Assembly: GCA_009992615.1 (NCBI GenBank)
Contig: JAACVA010000046.1
Span: 1-8,403, forward strand
DNA length: 8,403 nucleotides
From: Rhodobacterales bacterium
GTDB lineage: Bacteria > Pseudomonadota > Alphaproteobacteria > Rhodobacterales > Rhodobacteraceae
Direction: 5' to 3'
Shown: positions 1 through 7,407 of the stretch, one piece after another
Layout of the letters: each line of letters begins with the position of its first letter
Numbering within the stretch: the first letter of the stretch is position 1
Program-made: the position numbers and the translations under genes
The notes under the pieces: generated by a model
Told to the model about the DNA's origin: nothing
Database searches by the model: none
Seen by the model: the letters and a program-made list of their open reading frames with translations, nothing else

Positions 1-9
1 ATGGATCAT
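1..9 (-). other. Possible start codon of the next gene overlapping the glgC stop (ATGA)
   Basis: On the minus strand the last bases read ATGATCCAT: an ATG at 9-7 overlaps the glgC TGA at 8-6, with AAGG about 11 nt upstream inside glgC. Such ATGA overlaps are common in operons and glgA often follows glgC, but only three codons are visible, so identity cannot be judged and the ATG may be chance. Confidence 0.2.
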
Positions 10-1268
10 GCCTGGGCGGCCTTTGCATCCAGCATGTTCTGGGTGATCAGCGTCACACCGCCCTCCGAAACCCGGAACCAGCGCGCGTCTTCCTCGGGGT
101 CAAAACCCACCTCCAGCCCTTCGGGCACGTCAACGCCCCGGTCGATCACCACTTTTCGCAGCTTCGCCTTGCGCCCGATATTGGCATAGGGCAGCACGAC
201 CGCCTGTTCGAGGCTGGCATAGGAGTTGGTGTGCACTTGGGTAAACAACAGGCTTTCGCGGATTTCCGTACCCGAAATGATGCACCCCCCCGCCACCAGC
301 GAAGAAATGGCAACGCCGCGCCGGTCGGGTGCGTCATGCACGAACTTGGCCGGCGGCACGGCTTCAGAATAGGTCCAGATCGGCCAGGTCTTGTCCCAGA
401 GATCCAGATCGGGGGTGAAGCCGGTCAGGTCGATATTCGCCTTCCAGAACGCATCAATGGTGCCCACGTCACGCCAATAGGCGGGTGCGGCTGGGTCGTG
501 CCGCACACAACTGTCCTCGAACCGGTGGGCCATCGCCTTGCCGTTTTTAACGATATCGGGAATGATGTCGCCGCCGAAATCATGGCTGGAGTTCGGATCC
601 TCGGCATCCATGATCAGCAGATCGCGCAGGAACGACCATTTGAAAACGTAAATTCCCATCGAGGCGAGCGTAACCGTGGGATCGTCTGGCGTGCCGGGAG
701 GATCATTGGGTTTTTCCAGAAAACTGGTGATCCGGTCGGTCTTGTCGATCGCCATCACGCCAAAGGCACTCGCCTCGGCGCGGGGCACGGTCAGACAGCC
801 GATGGTCACGTCGGCGCCGGTGTCGACATGCTGTTGCAGCATCAGCTCGTAATCCATCTTGTAGATGTGATCGCCTGCCAGAATGATAATGTAATCAACG
901 CCGTAGCTGTCAACAATGTCGATGTTCTGCGTCACCGCATCGGCCGTGCCGCGATACCAGGCCTCATCCCCGCCGCGCTGCGAGGCGGGCAGGATGTCGA
1001 GGAATTCGTTGCGCTCGGCGCGGAAAAAGTTCCAGCCGCGCTGGCAATGGCGGATCAGGCTGTGCGCCTTGTACTGCGTGGCGACCGAGATCTTGCGGAT
1101 GCCCGAGTTCATCGCGTTGGACAGCGCAAAGTCGATGATCCGCGTCTTGCCGCCGAAATAGACCGCAGGTTTGACCCGCCTGTCGGTGAGTTCCTTGAGG
1201 CGCGACCCGCGCCCTCCGGCCAGAACAAAGGCCATCGCGCGGCTGGTCAGTCTGCGGTTTTGTGGCAT
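6..1268 (-). CDS. glgC: Glucose-1-phosphate adenylyltransferase (ADP-glucose pyrophosphorylase)
   Basis: Makes ADP-glucose and pyrophosphate from ATP and glucose 1-phosphate, the committed and allosterically controlled step of bacterial glycogen synthesis, in the cytoplasm. The 420-residue product is close to the usual 420-430. It shows the nucleotidyltransferase signature LAGGRGSRL (residues 16-24), KPAVYFGGK (33-41), WYRGTADAV (104-112), AGDHIYKMDY (131-140) and the sugar-phosphate-binding FLEKP (183-187), followed by a C-terminal region expected to form the beta-helix. I chose the ATG at 1268 because AGGGAGGAG lies just upstream and homology begins there; the open frame extends to 1388, but that extension overlaps the end of glgB and looks non-coding. 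The gene follows glgB by 19 nt in the same operon. Alphaproteobacterial enzymes of this family are typically activated by fructose 6-phosphate and pyruvate (family knowledge, not visible here). The stop codon TGA at 8-6 sits in an ATGA context. Confidence 0.96.
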   Translation of the reverse strand: MPQNRRLTSRAMAFVLAGGRGSRLKELTDRRVKPAVYFGGKTRIIDFALSNAMNSGIRKISVATQYKAHSLIRHCQRGWNFFRAERNEFLDILPASQRGGDEAWYRGTADAVTQNIDIVDSYGVDYIIILAGDHIYKMDYELMLQQHVDTGADVTIGCLTVPRAEASAFGVMAIDKTDRITSFLEKPNDPPGTPDDPTVTLASMGIYVFKWSFLRDLLIMDAEDPNSSHDFGGDIIPDIVKNGKAMAHRFEDSCVRHDPAAPAYWRDVGTIDAFWKANIDLTGFTPDLDLWDKTWPIWTYSEAVPPAKFVHDAPDRRGVAISSLVAGGCIISGTEIRESLLFTQVHTNSYASLEQAVVLPYANIGRKAKLRKVVIDRGVDVPEGLEVGFDPEEDARWFRVSEGGVTLITQNMLDAKAAQA

Positions 1269-1287
1269 AAGCGGCTCCTCCCTGCCG

Positions 1288-3498
<2,211 letters not shown>

Positions 3499-3549
3499 AA
3501 GCGGTTCCTCGCATGTCGCAAGTGTCCCTGTTAGCGATAACAGGCTCTG
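3499..3549 (-). promoter_or_regulatory. glgB leader between frcK and glgB
   Basis: This 51-nt gap separates the kinase-like gene from glgB. It contains a perfect inverted repeat and the glgB ribosome-binding site GAGGAA. No convincing -35/-10 pair was seen; TGTTAT overlapping the repeat is a passable -10 but lacks a proper -35. The short distance and absence of a U-tract terminator leave read-through from the frc operon into glgBC possible. Confidence 0.45.
3527..3544. promoter_or_regulatory. Perfect palindrome, LacI-type operator candidate or RNA hairpin
   Basis: CCTGTTA (3527-3533) and TAACAGG (3538-3544) are exact inverted repeats around GCGA, giving an 18-bp even palindrome with CG at its exact centre. 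That architecture (arms like TGTTA, central CG) is typical of LacI-family operators, several of which control sugar and glucan genes in alphaproteobacteria. As RNA on the minus strand it would be a 7-bp stem with a 4-nt loop, without a following U-tract. It lies 28 nt before the glgB start. No LacI-family gene is in the window, so the operator reading depends on a regulator elsewhere. Confidence 0.5.
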
Positions 3550-4191
3550 TCAGGGGGTGGTTCGGGGCGGAAAGTGGATTTCGGCCGGCAAGGCGCGGTC
3601 GATCACGCGTTGCGCGTTGGGAATGTCGTTGCTTTCGGCCCGCCGGATCGCGGCGGCGCGGCTCAACCCATGGCTCAGCCAGCGCTGGATCAGCCGGCCG
3701 CGCAATTCGTCCATCGGCACATCGACGCGCACCGACAGGTCCCACAGCGGCGCGAGCGCGGACCACGGACCTTCGTCAAAGAGCAGGTAGTTGCCCTCGA
3801 CCACCACCACCGGGCAGTCATGCGGGATGACCTGCGCGCCGGCGATGGCGATGTCGCGCGCCCGGTCAAAGAGCGGCACCACCACCTCGCCCGGCGCCTT
3901 GAGCCGGCGGACCATGGCCACGAACCCCGCCGCGTCAAAGGTTTCCGGAGCGCCCTTGCGCGCGCGCAACCCCCGCGCGTCGAGCACCGCATTGTCGAGG
4001 TGAAAGCCGTCCATCGGCACCACTTCGGCGGGGCATTTCTGTAGCCGCAGCCGGCGGACGAGCTCGCCGGCGAGCGTGGATTTCCCGCTCGCCGGCGCAC
4101 CGGAAATGGCCATCAGAAGCCGGGGATGCGTCGGCCGCAGGGCATGAACCCTGTCGGCCAGCACGTTGATCTGCGCGGTGATGTCCAGCAA
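3550..4191 (-). CDS. frcK: P-loop kinase-like protein of the uridine kinase/pantothenate kinase superfamily, FrcK-like
   Basis: Predicted cytoplasmic kinase of 213 residues in the phosphoribulokinase/uridine kinase/pantothenate kinase fold. Visible features are a Walker A loop GAPASGKST (31-39), MDGFHLDN (60-67; the Asp is the usual catalytic or substrate-binding acid of this fold), RKGAPETFD (78-86), a Walker B-like VVVEGNYLLF (129-138) and a basic lid-like region with RLIQRW (166-171) and RRAESND (183-189). The start at 4191 is TTG, chosen because AGGGG lies about 7 nt upstream and overlaps the TAG stop of frcA; no ATG is available in frame near the fold start. It follows frcA by 9 nt, as frcK follows frcA in the rhizobial fructose operon, which is the basis for the symbol. 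The substrate is not established. It is not a PfkB- or ROK-type fructokinase by motif, so phosphorylation of the imported sugar is only a guess from context. Confidence 0.85.
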   Translation of the reverse strand: MLDITAQINVLADRVHALRPTHPRLLMAISGAPASGKSTLAGELVRRLRLQKCPAEVVPMDGFHLDNAVLDARGLRARKGAPETFDAAGFVAMVRRLKAPGEVVVPLFDRARDIAIAGAQVIPHDCPVVVVEGNYLLFDEGPWSALAPLWDLSVRVDVPMDELRGRLIQRWLSHGLSRAAAIRRAESNDIPNAQRVIDRALPAEIHFPPRTTP

Positions 4192-4200
4192 TGCGCGCCC

Positions 4201-4977
4201 CTAGACGGTTTCGAGTTCGGTCTCCGGCACCTTGGCCCCAGTCATATAGGCAACCGCATCCGACATCGAATGATTCTTGGGGTTGATGACGCAAAGCCGC
4301 TTGCCCAGCCGGTGCACATGGATGCGGTCGGCGACCTCGAACACATGCGGCATGTTGTGGCTGATGAGGATGATCGGCACGCCGCGCGCGCGCACATCCA
4401 GGATCAGCTCGAGCACGCGGCGGCTTTCCTTGACCCCAAGTGCTGCGGTGGGTTCATCGAGGATGATGACCTTGGAGCCAAAAGCCGCCGCACGGGCCAC
4501 CGCGACCCCCTGACGTTGCCCGCCCGACAGCGTCTCGACCGCCTGGTTGATGTTCTGGATCGTCATCAGCCCCAGCTCGGTGAGCTTTTCGCGGGCGAAT
4601 TTCTCCATCCGCGGCCGGTCGAGCTGGCGCAGCCAGGTGCCGCGAAACCCCGGTTTGCGCAATTCGCGCCCCATGAACATGTTGTCCGCGATGGACAGGG
4701 CGGGCGACATGGCGAGGGTCTGATAGACCGTCTCGATCCCCGCCTCGCGCGCTTCGGTCGGGCGGGTGAACTGCACCTTCTTGCCGTCGAGAAACACATC
4801 GCCCGCATCGGGCACGATGGCCCCCGACACCGCCTTGATCAGGCTCGACTTGCCCGCGCCATTGTCGCCGATCACGGCGAGGATCTCGCCCGGATAGAGG
4901 TCAAAGTCGCAATGATCGAGCGCTGTGACCTTGCCATAGCGCTTGACCAGCCCACGGCCCTTGAGAATGGGTTCCAT
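4201..4977 (-). CDS. frcA: Sugar ABC transporter ATP-binding protein, FrcA-like
   Basis: Hydrolyses ATP at the inner face of the membrane to drive sugar import through the FrcC-type permease. The 258-residue protein is a single nucleotide-binding domain: Walker A GDNGAGKS (37-44), Q-loop Gln86, signature LSGGQRQ (150-156), Walker B IILDEP (171-176) and switch His207. Most monosaccharide importers with this permease type (RbsA, MglA, XylG) carry two fused ATPase domains; a single domain is characteristic of FrcA and implies a homodimer. The frame is open far upstream, to 5589, but only inside frcC in another frame. The ATG at 4977 is preferred because homology starts there and it overlaps the frcC stop as TAATG, indicating translational coupling, with AAAGG upstream. 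frcK follows after 9 nt. Fructose as substrate is inferred from the gene set. Confidence 0.93.
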   Translation of the reverse strand: MEPILKGRGLVKRYGKVTALDHCDFDLYPGEILAVIGDNGAGKSSLIKAVSGAIVPDAGDVFLDGKKVQFTRPTEAREAGIETVYQTLAMSPALSIADNMFMGRELRKPGFRGTWLRQLDRPRMEKFAREKLTELGLMTIQNINQAVETLSGGQRQGVAVARAAAFGSKVIILDEPTAALGVKESRRVLELILDVRARGVPIILISHNMPHVFEVADRIHVHRLGKRLCVINPKNHSMSDAVAYMTGAKVPETELETV

Positions 4978-6062
4978 TATGCGGTCGCCTTTCTGATCCA
5001 CTGATCCACGGCCACGGCGGCAATGATCAGCACCCCGATGAGAAGATAGGTCCATTGCGTATCGGCATTCATCAGCCGCAGCCCCAGCGTGAACACCCCC
5101 ACGATCAGCGCGCCAAAGAGCGCGCCCAGGATCGAGCCGCGCCCGCCAAAGAGCGAGATGCCCCCGATCACCACGGCGGTGATGCTCTCGATATTGGCCG
5201 ACTGGCCCGAGGTGGGCGAGACCGACCCGATCCGCCCGATCAGCGCCCATCCGGCAAAGGCGCAGATCAGCCCCGCGAGCACATAGACCGAAATGAGCGT
5301 CCCGCGCACATTGACCCCCGAAAGCTGCGCGGCATCGGGGTCGTCGCCCACCGCATAGACATGCCGCCCCCAGGCCGTGTTGCGCATGACCCAGGCCAGC
5401 ACCGCGATCAGCCCGATCATGAAGATCACGCCGACGGTAAAACTCGCCCCGCCGCGCCCGTTCTCGTCGGCGCCGATCTTGAAGGTGGTCGAGAAGAGTT
5501 GCAGCAGCGGCGCGTTTTCGCGGATGTCCTGGCTGCGGATCGTCTCGTTTTTCGAATACAGGAAATTGGTGGCGAGGATGATCTGCCACATGCCCAGCGT
5601 GACGATGAAGGGCGGCAGTTTGACCACCGCGATCAGCCAGCCGTTGATATAGCCGCAGATCGTGCCGCAGAGCAGTCCGCAGGCGATCGAGATTTCCACC
5701 GGGATGCCGTAGCGAAAGGTGAATTGCCCCATCACCACCGAGGACAGCACCATGATCGCACCGACCGACAGGTCGATGCCCGCGGTCATGATCACGATGC
5801 TCTGCGCCGCGGCCACGATGCCCACGATCTGCACCTGTTGCAGGATCAGCGTGAGCGAGGAGGCGGAAAAGAACTTGGACCCCAGCAGCAGGCCGAACAC
5901 CGCGATGGACACGAGCAGCACCACCAGCGGCACCAGCGCGGGCGTGACATGCAGCGCGTGCTGGAAGCGTTTGATCAGGCTGGTGTCCTCGTGGAACTCG
6001 GCCACGGCCTCGGGCCTGCGGCCCTGCACGACGGCTTCGAAATTGTCACCTTCACTCGGCAT
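4977..6062 (-). CDS. frcC: Sugar ABC transporter permease, FrcC-like
   Basis: Integral inner-membrane permease of the ribose/xylose/fructose importer class (BPD_transp_2 fold), forming the channel that takes sugar from FrcB. The 361-residue protein has a soluble N-terminus of about 40 residues and then some 8-10 hydrophobic segments, roughly at 41-61, 72-92, 98-113, 122-146, 151-168, 207-226, 255-276, 291-327 and 337-353. The family motif TAGIDLSVGA lies at 93-102, and the likely cytoplasmic coupling loop (GRHVYAVGDDPDAAQLSGV, 232-250) contacts the ATPase. I chose the ATG at 6062, preceded by AGGGAGGAG; an in-frame ATG at 6140 would place coding sequence over an RNA-like hairpin and has no clear ribosome-binding site. 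It follows frcB after a 149-nt structured spacer, so less permease than binding protein is likely made. Its TAA stop overlaps the frcA ATG by one base. Confidence 0.94.
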   Translation of the reverse strand: MPSEGDNFEAVVQGRRPEAVAEFHEDTSLIKRFQHALHVTPALVPLVVLLVSIAVFGLLLGSKFFSASSLTLILQQVQIVGIVAAAQSIVIMTAGIDLSVGAIMVLSSVVMGQFTFRYGIPVEISIACGLLCGTICGYINGWLIAVVKLPPFIVTLGMWQIILATNFLYSKNETIRSQDIRENAPLLQLFSTTFKIGADENGRGGASFTVGVIFMIGLIAVLAWVMRNTAWGRHVYAVGDDPDAAQLSGVNVRGTLISVYVLAGLICAFAGWALIGRIGSVSPTSGQSANIESITAVVIGGISLFGGRGSILGALFGALIVGVFTLGLRLMNADTQWTYLLIGVLIIAAVAVDQWIRKATA

Positions 6063-6211
6063 CGCAGGCTCCTCCCTGTTGACGCGGATGGGTGCGGCGC
6101 AGGGGCAGGCCTGTGCCGCTTGATCATCGGGGCGGACCATGGCCCGCCCCGAATGGTGCAGTGTGCGATGTATCAGGGCGCGCGATCAAGCACGCCAGAC
6201 GTCGTGCGGGG
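6063..6211 (-). promoter_or_regulatory. Structured frcB-frcC intercistronic spacer
   Basis: This 149-nt non-coding gap separates the binding-protein gene from the permease gene. It contains a perfect 9-bp inverted repeat (6127-6135 with 6144-6152, stem TCGGGGCGG, 8-nt loop), a 10-bp repeat with one mismatch (6094-6103 with 6110-6119, 6-nt loop), an 8-bp longer-range repeat (6118-6125 GCTTGATC with 6184-6191 GATCAAGC) that encloses the first hairpin, and a weak 5-bp stem just after the frcB stop (6190-6194 with 6203-6207). No run of T follows any stem on the transcribed strand, so an intrinsic terminator is unlikely. By analogy with other binding-protein transporters (for example malE-malF), stems here usually protect the upstream message from 3' exonucleases and lower downstream expression. 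That role is inference. Confidence 0.6.
6127..6152 (-). repeat. Perfect 9-bp GC-rich hairpin downstream of frcB
   Basis: The left arm TCGGGGCGG (6127-6135) and right arm CCGCCCCGA (6144-6152) are exact inverted repeats around an 8-nt loop containing CCATGG. On the mRNA strand it would be a very stable stem about 60 nt after the frcB stop. There is no downstream U-tract, so a message-stabilising or partial-attenuation stem is more likely than a full terminator. Confidence 0.7.
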
Positions 6212-7231
6212 TCAGCCCCAGCAGCGCGCGGTGCCTTCCTCGACCGAGATCGACTCGACGCCATCGACGGGTGCGTCGGTGACAAGCGCGACGCCGGTGT
6301 CAAAGAAGTCCTTGCCTTCGGTGTTGGCAGGCAGGGTGCCATCGGCGGCAAAGGCGGCGATCGCCTCGATCCCCAGCGACGCCATCAGCAGCGGATATTG
6401 CTGCGACGTGGCGCCGATCACGCCGTCGGCGACGTTGCGCACGCCGGGGCAGCCACCGTCAACCGACACGATCAGCACGTCCTTTTCGCGGCCCATCGCC
6501 AGCAGCGCCTCATAGGCACCGGCGGCGGCGGGTTCGTTGATCGTGTAGACCACGTTGATGTCGGGATCGACGGCGAGCAGGCTTTCCATCGCGCTGCGAC
6601 CGCCTTCTTCGTTGCCCGAGGTGATGTCGTTGCCGACGATGCGCGGGTCGGACTCGTCACCGATCACGTTCACGTCGCCCACGTCGATGCCGAACCCGGT
6701 CAGGAAGCCCTGGTCGCGCAGCACGTCCACGGTGGGCTGGCTCACGGCGAGGTCGAGCATCGCGATCCGTGCATTGGCGGCCTCGGCGCCCAGCGTGGCG
6801 GCGGCCCATTGGCCGATCAGCACACCGGCCTGAAAGTTGTCGGTGGCAAAGGTCGCGTCGGCCGATTCGGCCGGGCTCAGCGGCGTGTCGAGCGCGATCA
6901 CCAGGAGGCCCGCGTCGCGTGCCTGCTGCACCGCGCCGACGATGGCCGAGGTGTCGGAGGCGGTGAGCAGGATACCCGAAGCGCCAGCCGCGATGCAGGT
7001 CTCGATCGCCGCGACCTGGCTTTCGTGGTCGCCGTCAACGGTGCCGGCATAGGAGTTCAGCGTGATCCCCAGCTCGGCCGCGCGGGCCTCGGCACCTTCG
7101 CGCATCTTGACGAAGAACGGGTTGGTGTCGGTCTTGGTGATCAGGCAGGCGCTGACGCCGTGACCGGCCGCAAAGGCCGTGCCGGACATCGCACAAAGGG
7201 CCAGCGCAGTGCCGGCGAGAAGCTTTTTCAT
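6212..7231 (-). CDS. frcB: Periplasmic sugar-binding protein of ABC transporter, FrcB-like
   Basis: Captures the sugar in the periplasm and delivers it to the FrcC permease. The 339-residue precursor has a clear Sec signal peptide: MKK, a hydrophobic core to about residue 19, and probable cleavage after AFA at residue 21. The mature part is a type I periplasmic binding fold (Peripla_BP_4 class). Sugar-contact segments typical of the family are visible: KTDTNPFF (33-40), ALDTPLSP (113-120), TINEP (230-234) and SVDGG (256-260). There is no lipobox cysteine, so it should be soluble. The ATG at 7231 is preceded by GGGAGGAAACC, a strong ribosome-binding site, as expected for the most highly expressed gene of such an operon. 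It is first in the minus-strand operon, diverges from the ROK regulator, and is followed by a structured spacer. Fructose is the inferred ligand from synteny; mannose or ribose cannot be excluded. Confidence 0.93.
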   Translation of the reverse strand: MKKLLAGTALALCAMSGTAFAAGHGVSACLITKTDTNPFFVKMREGAEARAAELGITLNSYAGTVDGDHESQVAAIETCIAAGASGILLTASDTSAIVGAVQQARDAGLLVIALDTPLSPAESADATFATDNFQAGVLIGQWAAATLGAEAANARIAMLDLAVSQPTVDVLRDQGFLTGFGIDVGDVNVIGDESDPRIVGNDITSGNEEGGRSAMESLLAVDPDINVVYTINEPAAAGAYEALLAMGREKDVLIVSVDGGCPGVRNVADGVIGATSQQYPLLMASLGIEAIAAFAADGTLPANTEGKDFFDTGVALVTDAPVDGVESISVEEGTARCWG

Positions 7232-7314
7232 GGTTTCCTCCCAAGGAATTGCAAGGCGACACCTCTGGTATCGCCGTCGAAACCGGGGTCTTGCGATCCG
7301 ACCGGGTGACGCTG

Positions 7315-7343
7315 AGTAAGCGTGATTCGGGGCGTCGCGTCAA
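7315..7343 (-). promoter_or_regulatory. Candidate sigma-70 promoter of the frc operon
   Basis: On the minus strand TTGACG (7343-7338) is a good alphaproteobacterial -35, followed after exactly 17 nt by CTTACT (7320-7315), a weak -10 matching the consensus at 3 of 6 positions. Transcription would begin near 7307, leaving a leader of about 75 nt before frcB. The -35 overlaps the edge of the AT-rich palindrome at 7341-7371, so a bound regulator would be well placed to block polymerase. Assigned by eye only. Confidence 0.5.
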
Positions 7344-7371
7344 TAAATAAATCTAGTTGATTTATTAATTG
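7341..7371. promoter_or_regulatory. AT-rich palindrome, candidate FrcR (ROK) operator
   Basis: Left arm CAATAAATAAATC (7341-7353) and right arm GATTTATTAATTG (7359-7371) are inverted repeats matching at 12 of 13 positions around a 5-nt centre, making a 31-bp site. It is the most AT-rich block of this GC-rich window and lies in the spacer between the divergent ROK regulator and the operon it should control. Known operators of ROK regulators such as Mlc, NagC and XylR also have AT-rich TTTATT- or AAATAA-like arms. It overlaps the -35 of the candidate frcB promoter and a possible TTGATT -35 (7357-7362) for the regulator, so one site could control both directions. Binding by FrcR is inferred from position. 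Confidence 0.7.
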
Positions 7372-7386
7372 CGACCGGGGCAGTAT
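7357..7386 (+). promoter_or_regulatory. Weak candidate promoter of the ROK regulator gene
   Basis: TTGATT (7357-7362) and CAGTAT (7381-7386) are separated by 18 nt and point toward the regulator. Both are poor matches, especially the -10, and transcription would begin only about 15 nt before the ATG. The -35 lies inside the palindrome, which would fit autoregulation. Other promoter positions in the spacer are possible. Confidence 0.25.
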
Positions 7387-7407
7387 CGGCAGCAGGAGGA
7401 GAGCGCG

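Noticed and set aside
4978..5589. Upstream extension of the frcA reading frame into frcC
   Set aside because: The extension is an out-of-frame reading of frcC. The ABC ATPase domain begins at the ATG at 4977, which overlaps the frcC stop.
6063..6140. 26-codon upstream extension of frcC
   Set aside because: Its ATG lies in the loop of a perfect hairpin and has no ribosome-binding site; the ATG at 6062 has AGGGAGGAG.
6127..6152. Intrinsic terminator after frcB
   Set aside because: The stem is strong but no T-run follows on the transcribed strand, and the downstream permease and ATPase genes must be expressed for the importer to work.
5055..6515. Long plus-strand open frame (486 codons) opposite frcC and frcB
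   Set aside because: It is antisense to two well-supported genes, its composition is dominated by Arg/His/Asp/Gly as expected from reading GC-rich codons backward, and no domain is recognisable.
6092..7309. Plus-strand open frame (405 codons) opposite frcB
   Set aside because: Antisense to frcB and crosses both of its flanking spacers, including hairpins and the promoter region.
7281..7380. Repeated ACCGGG words (near 7282, 7301 and 7374) as tandem activator sites
   Set aside because: Six-base GC-rich words recur easily at this composition and their spacing is irregular.
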